Positions 1 to 6,084 of a stretch of DNA of 12,207 nucleotides are shown one piece after another. How positions within the stretch are numbered: position 1 is the stretch's first letter; each line of letters begins with the position of its first letter. A model generated the notes under the pieces. It worked only from the letters and a program-made list of their open reading frames with translations, did not search any database and had not been told where the DNA came from. The position numbers and the translations under genes are program-made. Origin of the DNA: Nitrospinota bacterium (lineage in GTDB: Bacteria > Nitrospinota > Nitrospinia > Nitrospinales > VA-1); assembly GCA_002731985.1 (NCBI GenBank), contig PCCT01000063.1, forward strand, positions 1 to 12,207, in the 5' to 3' direction.

Positions 1-54
1 TATTCTTCCAGAGTGCGCGACCTGTTAAAGTTGATCGTTAAAAAAGGGCTGTGA
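1..54 (+). CDS. 3' end of an unidentified upstream gene (partial)
   Basis: An open frame enters from the left edge and ends at a TGA at 52-54. It gives a short, basic, helical-looking C-terminus (YSSRVRDLLKLIVKKGL). In many genomes the gene before tpiA is pgk, but this tail does not look like the usual phosphoglycerate kinase C-terminus, so I do not assign it. Another frame stays open for only 12 codons, so even the frame choice is uncertain. About 42 bases separate the stop from the tpiA start, and I see no clear terminator between them. Confidence 0.3.
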   Translation, partial: YSSRVRDLLKLIVKKGL

Positions 55-96
55 TTTTTTAGAAGCGTTCCGTCTAAAAGTTTTCTATAGGATGCT

Positions 97-852
97 ATGA
101 GACGTCCCATCATTGCGGGCAACTGGAAGATGAACATGCTTATTTCCACTGCCGCCGAATGGGTGGAGGAAATACTGGGTAAGTCGCCTTTGTCCGATTC
201 AGTAGATATTATTGTTGCGCCGCCATTTACAGCTTTAGCTGTGGTTCGTGAGAGGATCGAGGGAAGTAGAATTTTGCTGGCCGGCCAAAATATGGGGCCT
301 GAGGCAGAGGGTGCACGAACCGGGGAAGTTTCGGCGGCTATGCTTAAGGACGCCGGTTGCAATTACGTCATACTTGGGCATTCAGAGAGACGACAGTTCT
401 TTGCTGAAACCGATGAACTGATAAACAGAAAAATAAAAATTGCCTGTGACCAGGGATTGAACATTATCTTCTGTTTAGGCGAGTCTCTTGACGATAGGGA
501 TAATGACCGGACTCATGACGTTGTTGAAAGCCAATTAGCGGGTGGTCTGGCTGATTTTGATACAGGGCAACTCGATAGGCTGGCTATCGCTTATGAACCT
601 GTTTGGGCAATAGGGACAGGGCTCAATGCCAGCCCGGAACAGGCTCAGGACGTTCACCGGTTTATTAGAGCCTGGTTGGAAAAAATATTTGGGTCAGAGC
701 GGTCAGCGGGTATTCGCATCCTCTATGGAGGAAGCGTGAAGCCCGAGACCAGCGCACCGCTCATGGCTGAGCAGGATATAGATGGACTTCTGGTGGGTGG
801 GGCCAGCCTGAAGTCTGATTATTTTTATGATATTATCAATTTTTCGCAATAG
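97..852 (+). CDS. tpiA: Triose-phosphate isomerase
   Basis: This cytoplasmic glycolytic and gluconeogenic enzyme interconverts dihydroxyacetone phosphate and glyceraldehyde 3-phosphate. At 251 residues it has the normal length of a TIM barrel. The family signatures are all present: GNWKMN at residues 8-13 with catalytic Lys11, ILGHSERR at 92-99 with the electrophilic His95, and AYEPVWAIGTG at 165-175 with catalytic Glu167 followed by the flexible loop. The phosphate-binding segments are LYGGSVKP at 209-216 and GLLVGGASL at 230-238. An AGGA at 89-92 lies just upstream of the ATG and supports this start. secG follows 25 bases downstream, suggesting co-transcription. Nothing in the protein looks damaged. 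Confidence 0.97.
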   Translation: MRRPIIAGNWKMNMLISTAAEWVEEILGKSPLSDSVDIIVAPPFTALAVVRERIEGSRILLAGQNMGPEAEGARTGEVSAAMLKDAGCNYVILGHSERRQFFAETDELINRKIKIACDQGLNIIFCLGESLDDRDNDRTHDVVESQLAGGLADFDTGQLDRLAIAYEPVWAIGTGLNASPEQAQDVHRFIRAWLEKIFGSERSAGIRILYGGSVKPETSAPLMAEQDIDGLLVGGASLKSDYFYDIINFSQ

Positions 853-860
853 AGCTTTAT

Positions 861-867
861 AAGGGAG
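861..867 (+). promoter_or_regulatory. Ribosome binding site of secG
   Basis: AAGGGAG lies about 10 bases before the secG ATG. It is one of the clearer Shine-Dalgarno sequences in the window and fixes the start at 878. Confidence 0.7.
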
Positions 868-877
868 ATCGACTCCA

Positions 878-1201
878 ATGCACACCCTAATTATTATGGT
901 GCATGTAATATGCACACTGTTTCTTATCCTCGTCATTCTTTTACAAACTGGGAAAGGCGCCGGCATGGGTTCTGGCCTTGGTGCTGGAAGCAACCAGACC
1001 ATGTTTGGCAGTTCTGGTGCGAGTAATTTTTTGACCAAAATGACAACCGCCATCGCGACATTATTCATGATCACCTCGCTTACTTTGGCGACCATGTCCT
1101 CGAAAGAGAAATCCCGCTCAATTATGTCGGAGACAGAAGTACCTGCCGCGGCAAGTTCAGCTCCGCCAGTGCCCGAAGCCGGAGATGAAAAGTCAGAATA
1201 A
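878..1201 (+). CDS. secG: Protein-export membrane protein SecG
   Basis: SecG is the small auxiliary subunit of the SecYEG translocon in the inner membrane and assists SecA-driven preprotein translocation. The 107-residue protein has the typical two-helix topology: TM1 at about residues 3-22, a Gly/Ser-rich cytoplasmic loop, and TM2 at about 52-74. The loop carries the conserved signature LLQTGKGAGMGSGLGAGSNQ (21-40), followed by TMFGSSGA. The C-terminal tail (about 75-107) is hydrophilic, Ala/Pro/Glu-rich and probably disordered, as is common in the family. The gene sits between tpiA and a tRNA-Leu gene that begins only 7 bases after its stop, so tRNA and mRNA are probably processed from one transcript. 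Confidence 0.95.
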   Translation: MHTLIIMVHVICTLFLILVILLQTGKGAGMGSGLGAGSNQTMFGSSGASNFLTKMTTAIATLFMITSLTLATMSSKEKSRSIMSETEVPAAASSAPPVPEAGDEKSE

Positions 1202-1208
1202 GTTAAAT

Positions 1209-1293
1209 GCCGATGTGGTGGAACTGGTAGACACGTGCGCTTGAGGGGCGTATGGAGCGATCCGTGGGAGTTCGAATCTCCCCATCGGCACCA
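1209..1293 (+). tRNA. leuU: tRNA-Leu (anticodon GAG)
   Basis: This is an 85-nt class II tRNA including an encoded CCA end (1291-1293). The acceptor stem GCCGATG (1209-1215) pairs perfectly with CATCGGC (1283-1289), with A1290 as discriminator. The D-stem is GTG/CAC (1218-1220 with 1232-1234). The anticodon stem TGCGC/GCGTA encloses a 7-nt loop with anticodon GAG at 1243-1245, reading CUC/CUU leucine codons. A long variable arm of about 13 nt is followed by the T-arm GGGAG-TTCGAAT-CTCCC. The long variable arm and A73 discriminator are typical of leucine tRNA. The symbol follows E. coli, where the GAG leucine tRNA also lies directly after secG. Confidence 0.95.
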
Positions 1294-1407
1294 TTTTATT
1301 ATTCCGGTTGCAAAGTAATTCAAGAATATAAATATATAAGGTTCATGACTAGTTAACGTCCCTTAAAAATGGCTAAAATGCAGTCATGACGCGGCAAAAC
1401 CCGATTT

Positions 1408-1804
1408 TTGTTGATATGTATTGACGGTGTAACCAATTTGACTGGTGAAAAGCACTCATTGTCCGTAAGACTTAGTGAATTGAGAGGAGTTGTCCAAAAA
1501 GTTACCCGACCAAAATCTCCTACCGATCTTGGGCGAGAAATTGCTGAGTTTTTTAGTAACTTGATACTGGAAGAGGAGTTTGTGGTTTTGTTCCATAAAT
1601 TAAATACACAAAATGCTAAGGCGCTGGCAGACAAGGTTCGTAAAGGGGTGGAGAAGGAATATTTTATCCACGGTGATCGCGAGTTAAGAGTTACCGTTAG
1701 CCTTGGGGTTTCCTCTGCAAAGATAGGGGATGGCGAAAGCGCCTTGTTTGACTATGGACACAGCTAAGTAAAAGGGTAGAAATCGCGTGGAACTAGAGTC
1801 TTGA
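1408..1804 (+). pseudogene. Decayed GGDEF (diguanylate cyclase) domain
   Basis: An open frame from a TTG at 1408 to TAA at 1767 (119 codons) reads like a GGDEF domain with pieces missing. It has DGVTNLTG (residues 6-13, compare D-x-LTGL-N), REIAEFFSNLI (43-53, the helix before the active site), EEEFVVLF (55-62, compare GGEEFVVLL), a helix with ALADKVRKGVE, and VTVSLGVSS (95-103). The metal-binding DxxxFKxxND segment and the RYGG half of the signature are absent. After the stop, the family's usual C-terminal ending KGRNRVELES is readable in the +1 frame at 1772-1801 with TGA at 1802-1804. That frame has its own stop at 1769-1771. A frameshift near 1755-1768 plus internal deletions explains this. 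Intact domains are about 160-170 residues. It should not make cyclic di-GMP. A short expressed product cannot be excluded. Confidence 0.75.
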
Positions 1805-1808
1805 TACT

Positions 1809-2165
1809 ATGCAGGCCACTACCCTTGAAGGTGTTTTTGGAAACCCCAGTTTCATCCTCATATTTCTCACCATTCTAATCGCGACCGCCAATATTCTTGT
1901 TGGTGTCAGCATACTTCCCCAGGATAAAAGACAAAAAGGTTATAAACTTCACAGTATAATTTATTATGCTGTTGTTATTTGCTATTGCGTATTTTTGTGG
2001 GTTACGCATTCCCAATCTTTGAACGGGTGGCCTAACTATGCCGTGTTGGCTTACTTCTTATTTGTCGTTCCAGTAGCACGCAGAATCAATGTCACCCTGC
2101 ATGCTGTATTGGCATCAGTGGGATTGGTCCTCCTTGTTGAAATCGCCACCTTCTGTGTTTTATGA
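1809..2165 (+). CDS. Four-helix integral membrane protein, unassigned
   Basis: This 118-residue, very hydrophobic protein has four likely transmembrane helices at about residues 14-36, 48-66, 74-91 and 95-117, joined by short loops with a basic patch (DKRQKGYK, 39-46). Three histidines lie near helix ends (H48, H67, H98), an arrangement that could bind haem or metal, but I see no family signature that proves it. The overall form recalls small haem- or quinone-associated membrane proteins such as DUF420-like proteins, which is a guess. The ATG lies 4 bases after the ghost stop of the GGDEF pseudogene, with only a weak AGAG upstream. It probably survives as an independent gene. No function is assigned. 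Confidence 0.6.
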   Translation: MQATTLEGVFGNPSFILIFLTILIATANILVGVSILPQDKRQKGYKLHSIIYYAVVICYCVFLWVTHSQSLNGWPNYAVLAYFLFVVPVARRINVTLHAVLASVGLVLLVEIATFCVL

Positions 2166-2244
2166 TTTCCATATAAAAATTCTGTCATTCGTATTTTTTT
2201 GCGGGAGATGAATAAGGTAGAATGAAACCATGCGAATTACCTCT

Positions 2245-2250
2245 AAAGGA
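2245..2250 (+). promoter_or_regulatory. Ribosome binding site of the Lpd-like gene
   Basis: AAAGGA precedes the ATG at 2262 by 11 bases across an AT-rich spacer. It supports this start over other in-frame options. Confidence 0.55.
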
Positions 2251-2261
2251 TTATTTTTTTA

Positions 2262-3629
2262 ATGGAAGCATTTGATATCGTAATAATAGGAGCCGGGCCT
2301 GCTGGCATTTCGGCGGCCTTACGTGGAGCCGATCAAGGGGCGCGAGTGTGCCTCATAGAGCAGGACAGAATTGGGGGCTCATCCTTTCACAAAGGCGTAT
2401 ATCCTTACAAGGCAGCTATAGCGGCGCTAAATGACCGCACGTCTGACATTCATGCCAACGGCACCATAGACATTGAAAAATTTTCTCACCGCGTAAATAG
2501 AGCTATCGAGGCGGTAGTGAGCAATAGAGCGTCAAGGCTCAATGAACTTGGGGTTGAAATCAGATTGGGTAGAGGAATCCTTCTGTCTCCGAGTATTGTT
2601 CAGGTGGAAACTGATGGCGTGAGTACAGAGGTTCTTGGGGGGAAAATTATAATTGCGACAGGATCTCATCCTGTTGCTTTGCCAACACTTCCTTTTGAAA
2701 AAGATGTTGTCCTGTCTGCGGACAATGTTTTCCAGAGTAATAAACTTCCCGCGTCAGTATTTATAATGGGAGGCGGGGCCAGTGGGTGCGAGTTGGCTAC
2801 GCTGTACCGGCGGCTTGGCAGTAAGGTGTTTCTGAGTCATCAGGAGCCACGCCTGTTAACGGGGCAGGATCCGGATATTATTGATGCTGTTGAGAGCTCG
2901 CTTAAAAAGTTAAAGGTTAAAATTCTGCCTGATAAAAAACTTTCATCTTATTTCAAAAATGATGGAATGCTTGATATGACATTGAGTGGAGGAGTCAAGT
3001 TTCAGGTTGAAAAAATTGTGTTGAATTTGGATCGTGAGGGAAACTCATTGAACCTCGGGTGCGAAGATTTGGGAATCAGGTTGGGTGAACATGAAGAGAT
3101 TCTGGTGAACGAAGTGCTTGAAACCAGTACAGCAGGAATTTTTGCTGTGGGAAGTGTTACCGGCCGAAAAACCACCACCGGTATTTCTGAGGAGGAGGGC
3201 AGGGTTGCGGCGGATAATGCTATGGGGAAAAATAAAGCAGTGAACTCGGACTGGACTCCATTTTTAATTGGTACAGAGCCAGAAATAGCTTGTGTGGGCT
3301 GTTTTGCTGAAGAGGCTCATCATAAAGGATTTAGAGCCGTCGAAGGGAAATTTTTATGGGAGAACCTGGACTACTCGTTGCTTCGTGATGAGGCGGGGGG
3401 ATTTTGCAAAATTACCGCCGATGCCAGAAGTGGGGTGGTGCTCGGAGGGCAGATTTATTCCAATAATGCTTCTCAATTGATTTCTCTGGTGTTATTGGCT
3501 ATGAAAAAGGGAATGAAGGTGGGAGCGCTCGCTTCTTTGGCTTGTGATGGGGCGGGAGAAAATCATGGAATAAGAGAAGCGGCTCGCTCTTGTAGCAGGG
3601 CTCTTAAGGCGCAACGCAATGTCCTGTAA
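2262..3629 (+). CDS. Dihydrolipoamide dehydrogenase-like flavoprotein lacking redox cysteines
   Basis: This 455-residue protein has the full-length fold of the pyridine nucleotide-disulfide oxidoreductase family. Visible parts are the N-terminal FAD-binding GAGPAG (10-15), ATGSHP (132-137), the NAD(P)-binding GGGASGCE (170-177), the second FAD segment GIFAVGSVTG (292-301) and a C-terminal dimerisation domain from about 335. The region that should hold the redox-active CxxxxC (GGTCLNRGCIPSK in the family) reads GGSSFHKGVYPYK at 38-50, so both cysteines are replaced (Ser41, Val46). The usual Asp of the second FAD motif (A-x-GD-x) is Ser298, and the His-Pro...Glu catalytic pair near the C-terminus is not recognisable around 425-440. 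It cannot work as a lipoamide, glutathione or mercuric reductase. It may be a cofactor-binding paralogue with another electron-transfer job, or a non-catalytic protein. The reading frame is intact, arguing for function. It ends 138 bases before the bc-complex genes. Confidence 0.85.
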   Translation: MEAFDIVIIGAGPAGISAALRGADQGARVCLIEQDRIGGSSFHKGVYPYKAAIAALNDRTSDIHANGTIDIEKFSHRVNRAIEAVVSNRASRLNELGVEIRLGRGILLSPSIVQVETDGVSTEVLGGKIIIATGSHPVALPTLPFEKDVVLSADNVFQSNKLPASVFIMGGGASGCELATLYRRLGSKVFLSHQEPRLLTGQDPDIIDAVESSLKKLKVKILPDKKLSSYFKNDGMLDMTLSGGVKFQVEKIVLNLDREGNSLNLGCEDLGIRLGEHEEILVNEVLETSTAGIFAVGSVTGRKTTTGISEEEGRVAADNAMGKNKAVNSDWTPFLIGTEPEIACVGCFAEEAHHKGFRAVEGKFLWENLDYSLLRDEAGGFCKITADARSGVVLGGQIYSNNASQLISLVLLAMKKGMKVGALASLACDGAGENHGIREAARSCSRALKAQRNVL

Positions 3630-3648
3630 GCGGAATAAATAACTTATC

Positions 3649-3677
3649 TTGACTGGTTTTTCCTTTTGTGTTAAAAA
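3649..3677 (+). promoter_or_regulatory. Candidate sigma-70-type promoter of the bc-complex operon
   Basis: TTGACT (3649-3654) and TAAAAA (3672-3677) are separated by exactly 17 bases, lying about 90 bases before the Rieske start. The -35 matches consensus in five of six positions; the -10 is weaker. It sits at the start of the largest gap in the window and before the first bc gene, the expected place. This is inferred from sequence alone. Confidence 0.45.
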
Positions 3678-3680
3678 CCA
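3654..3680 (+). repeat. 8-bp inverted repeat overlapping the candidate promoter
   Basis: TGGTTTTT (3654-3661) and AAAAACCA (3673-3680) are perfect inverted arms around an 11-base loop. The stem has only two G-C pairs and is followed by ATTTTC rather than a clean T-run. It could be a weak terminator for the flavoprotein gene or a dyad for a regulator, because it covers the spacer and -10 of the candidate promoter. Confidence 0.35.
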
Positions 3681-3754
3681 ATTTTCTTAGAGTGGGATGC
3701 TTGTCTTGATGCTTAAAAAAAGGGCAGGTAGCAACTTTCCAAAGCTTTGATTTT

Positions 3755-3760
3755 TTGGAG
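3755..3760 (+). promoter_or_regulatory. Ribosome binding site deciding the Rieske start
   Basis: TTGGAG lies 7 bases before the ATG at 3768. The frame also extends upstream to a TTG at 3747, but that start would place this site inside the coding region, so 3768 is preferred. Confidence 0.65.
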
Positions 3761-3767
3761 TTTTTTT

Positions 3768-4337
3768 ATGGCTGAGGCCGAAGTAGATTTAAAAGAAAAA
3801 CCGGCGAAATCTGCTGGTAAAAAATCGGGTAAAAAAAAGGAAGAGAACACAGATACGCTATGGTCACGCAGAGATTTCTTTTCTCTTGCGGGTTGGGCCA
3901 GTTTTATGGCGTCGCTGGGTCTGTCCGGACTGTACTTCACTCGCCTTCTATTCCCTCGGGTTCTATTCGAGCCATCACCTATTTTTAAAGCGGGTCGCCC
4001 TAGCGATTATACAGTGGGCGAGGTCAGCACGAAATGGGTTAAGGATCAGAGAGTTTGGATCATCCGGGACTTGGAAGGCATATACGTCATATTTGCGTTC
4101 TGTACCCATTTGGGTTGTACTCCACGTTGGTTGAAAACGGAGTCCAAGTATAAATGCCCCTGTCATGGTAGTGGTTTTACAAAGGACGGTGTCAACTTTG
4201 AGGGGCCCGCACCAAGGGCGTTGGAGCGGCTTAAAATAGAGGTCGGCCCTGACGGGCAGATTGTTATCGATAAAAGTAAAAAGTATCTTATGGAAAAGGA
4301 CGAATGGACAAAACCGGGCGCGAAGTTATTTGTATAG
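3768..4337 (+). CDS. Rieske [2Fe-2S] protein of a cytochrome bc complex
   Basis: This subunit accepts the first electron from quinol at the Qo site and passes it to the c-type cytochrome. From the preferred ATG it is 189 residues. A lysine-rich cytoplasmic N-terminus (1-28) leads to the twin-arginine motif SRRDFF (33-38) and a hydrophobic anchor (about 40-63), as in Tat-inserted Rieske proteins. The cluster-binding motifs are CTHLGC (112-117) and CPCHGSGF (130-137). Cys112, His114, Cys130 and His133 are the ligands, and Cys117 and Cys132 form the conserved disulfide. GPAPRAL (146-152) is the usual Pro loop. The unusually basic, low-complexity start is specific to this branch. It is the first gene of the bc cluster, with the cytochrome b gene 71 bases downstream. 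Confidence 0.95.
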   Translation: MAEAEVDLKEKPAKSAGKKSGKKKEENTDTLWSRRDFFSLAGWASFMASLGLSGLYFTRLLFPRVLFEPSPIFKAGRPSDYTVGEVSTKWVKDQRVWIIRDLEGIYVIFAFCTHLGCTPRWLKTESKYKCPCHGSGFTKDGVNFEGPAPRALERLKIEVGPDGQIVIDKSKKYLMEKDEWTKPGAKLFV

Positions 4338-4394
4338 CGGCCTGAATTTTTCTATGTTCTTTTTTTCTTTTCAATTGTCCTTCTCATTTCCATT

Positions 4395-4400
4395 GGAGGG
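4395..4400 (+). promoter_or_regulatory. Ribosome binding site supporting a TTG start of cytochrome b
   Basis: GGAGGG ends 8 bases before the TTG at 4409. No ATG lies in frame near this strong site, so a TTG initiation codon is the best reading. Confidence 0.7.
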
Positions 4401-4408
4401 TTAGTATT

Positions 4409-5239
4409 TTGGCGGCAAAGAAACCTGGAATTCCTAGTTTGGCCGAACTTGTTGCAAAGGTCAAAAGCGGGGAAATTTTCGATGAAATAAAAAAGGTTAT
4501 TGTAGAGTCCCAGATATGGACGTCTTCGTTCCGCCATGGGTACGCTGACACCCCGAGAAACAGGGTGCTTCAGATTGCCAGTAACGTGTGGCTCCACCTT
4601 CATCCTGTAAAGATACATCGCCACGCTCTACGTATCAAATTCACCTGGTGCATGGGTGGAATTACGTTTCTTCTGTTTTTATCGACAGTTGTGACTGGCG
4701 TTATTCTGATGTTTTATTACCGTCCTGTAGGTGAGTATGCCTATTTTGATATGAAATACCTGCAATACGACGTTCCTTTCGGAATGTTGATGCGTAATAT
4801 GCACCGTTGGGCCGCACACGCCATGGTTATTACGGTATGGCTTCACATGTTCAGGGTTTTCCTGACAGGGTCTTACAAGCCGCCCAGGGAGTTTAACTGG
4901 GTGATCGGGGTGTTTCTTGTCACGTTCACTTTGTTACTGAGTTTTACCGGCTACCTGTTGCCTTGGGATCAATTGGCCATGTGGGCTGTTACTGTTGGGA
5001 CTAACATGGCCCGTGCGACACCGTTTCTGGGCAATGAGGGACCTTTTGCTGAATATGTTGGTGTAACTCCACGATACGATGCTCGATCTGTATTGCTGGG
5101 TGGGAGTCTGGTTGGTCCCCCTGCGTTGCTCCGGTTTTATGTTTTACATTGTGTTTTTATACCGTTGGTATCAGGTGCTTTGATGATTGTACATTTCTGG
5201 CGAATTAGAAAAGATGGTGGTATTTCCGGCCCTCTTTAA
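4409..5239 (+). CDS. Cytochrome b, N-terminal (b6-like) subunit
   Basis: This integral membrane subunit carries the two b haems of the quinol oxidoreductase. The 276-residue protein has a cytoplasmic N-terminal extension (1-75) and four core helices. Haem ligands are His132 and His146 in helix B (MHRWAAH...WLHMFRVF) and His247 and His262 in helix D. The second pair is separated by 14 residues, the b6-type spacing, rather than the 13 of mitochondrial cytochrome b. GYLLPWDQ (181-188) and the ending GGISGPL are also b6-like. Cys81 in WCMGGIT aligns with the cysteine of plastid cytochrome b6 (YCLGGIT) that binds the extra haem ci covalently. It starts at a TTG with a good ribosome site. The C-terminal half of cytochrome b is supplied by the next gene. 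Confidence 0.95.
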   Translation: MAAKKPGIPSLAELVAKVKSGEIFDEIKKVIVESQIWTSSFRHGYADTPRNRVLQIASNVWLHLHPVKIHRHALRIKFTWCMGGITFLLFLSTVVTGVILMFYYRPVGEYAYFDMKYLQYDVPFGMLMRNMHRWAAHAMVITVWLHMFRVFLTGSYKPPREFNWVIGVFLVTFTLLLSFTGYLLPWDQLAMWAVTVGTNMARATPFLGNEGPFAEYVGVTPRYDARSVLLGGSLVGPPALLRFYVLHCVFIPLVSGALMIVHFWRIRKDGGISGPL

Positions 5240-5262
5240 TATTTCAGCCCGTGATTTGTTGA

Positions 5263-5270
5263 AAGGAAGG
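5263..5270 (+). promoter_or_regulatory. Ribosome binding site of the subunit IV-like gene
   Basis: AAGGAAGG lies 5 bases before the ATG at 5276. It is the strongest Shine-Dalgarno in the cluster. Confidence 0.7.
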
Positions 5271-5275
5271 TTTGT

Positions 5276-6031
5276 ATGGCGGCAGAAGCCCCAAAAAATA
5301 AAGTAGAAGGTTTGGCAGAGAAAGTACATGTCTGGCCTTATCTGGTGCGACTTGAGTTTCTCTGTGCGCTTTTTACTATTATCGGTCTGACTGTCTGGTC
5401 GATTGTTATCGATGCTCCTTTGGAAGAAGCCGCCAATCCTACTAAAACTCCTAATCCTTCCAAAGCTCCGTGGTATTTTCTCGGACTTCAGGACATCCTC
5501 GTTTATTTCGACCCTTGGTTCGCAGGTGTTGTGGCCCCTGTACTCATCATTGTAGGTCTCATGCTGATTCCTTATCTTGATATAAACCCTAAAGGGAACG
5601 GTTATTACACTTATGCCGAGCGCAAGGTAGCAATCTGGGTATATAGTTTTGGGTTTTTGGTATTGTGGATCGCGCTTATCATAATGGGTGTTTTCTTGCG
5701 TGGCCCTGGCTGGAACCTTTTTATGCCCTGGCAGTATTGGGATCCTCATAAGGTTGTGGCTCTGGTCAGTGTTGATTTGCCTTACGCCTTTGGTGTGCGT
5801 ACTTATGAAATGGCTATGCTGTTTGGTGGAGTAGTTATTATCGGCTATTTTGCTTTGGGAACAGCGGCATATCTGTTTGTCGAACGAAAAGCTATCAAAG
5901 CTGTTGGTCTGTTACGCATGTTGATCAAGGTTCAGCTATATCTCATCATGATAGGCATAGTAATCAAAATTGTCCTGAGGCTTGGGTTCAACATTAAATA
6001 TGTGTGGGTCACGCCCTGGTTTAATATTTGA
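5276..6031 (+). CDS. Cytochrome b C-terminal subunit (subunit IV-like)
   Basis: This subunit completes the quinol-oxidising Qo site of the split cytochrome b. The 251-residue protein has about five membrane helices (roughly 27-45, 83-101, 114-141, 177-201, 212-236), more than the three of plastid subunit IV. The Qo motif, PEWY in mitochondria and b6f, here reads APWY within SKAPWYFLGLQD (62-73), so the glutamate thought to take up the quinol proton is absent. From memory, KAPWYF is common in bacterial menaquinol-type bc complexes. A conserved periplasmic loop RGPGWNLFMPWQYWDPHK lies at 142-159. The gene follows cytochrome b by 36 bases and precedes the multihaem gene by 53, consistent with one operon. 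Confidence 0.92.
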   Translation: MAAEAPKNKVEGLAEKVHVWPYLVRLEFLCALFTIIGLTVWSIVIDAPLEEAANPTKTPNPSKAPWYFLGLQDILVYFDPWFAGVVAPVLIIVGLMLIPYLDINPKGNGYYTYAERKVAIWVYSFGFLVLWIALIIMGVFLRGPGWNLFMPWQYWDPHKVVALVSVDLPYAFGVRTYEMAMLFGGVVIIGYFALGTAAYLFVERKAIKAVGLLRMLIKVQLYLIMIGIVIKIVLRLGFNIKYVWVTPWFNI

Positions 6032-6084
6032 ATGGTTTCGTTTTTGATATCCTAATATTGTTAAAGTTTTCCTGAGAAAATACA

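Noticed and set aside
1265..1300. Possible integration site (att) at the 3' end of tRNA-Leu
   Set aside because: I saw no repeated copy of the tRNA 3' end downstream and no integrase gene in the window.
703..1323. A 206-codon minus-strand frame opposite tpiA, secG and the tRNA
   Set aside because: It covers the antisense of three well-supported plus-strand genes. Its [11 protein letters not shown] segment is the translated complement of the tRNA, a common false annotation.
2195..2223. Promoter with TAGAAT at 2218-2223 before the Lpd-like gene
   Set aside because: The -10 is acceptable, but the position 17 bases upstream is only a T-run, with no -35 match and no extended -10. It is too weak to list.
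5171..5749. A 192-codon minus-strand frame opposite the cytochrome b and subunit IV genes
   Set aside because: It is a shadow of conserved membrane protein genes, with no ribosome site and no recognisable domain.
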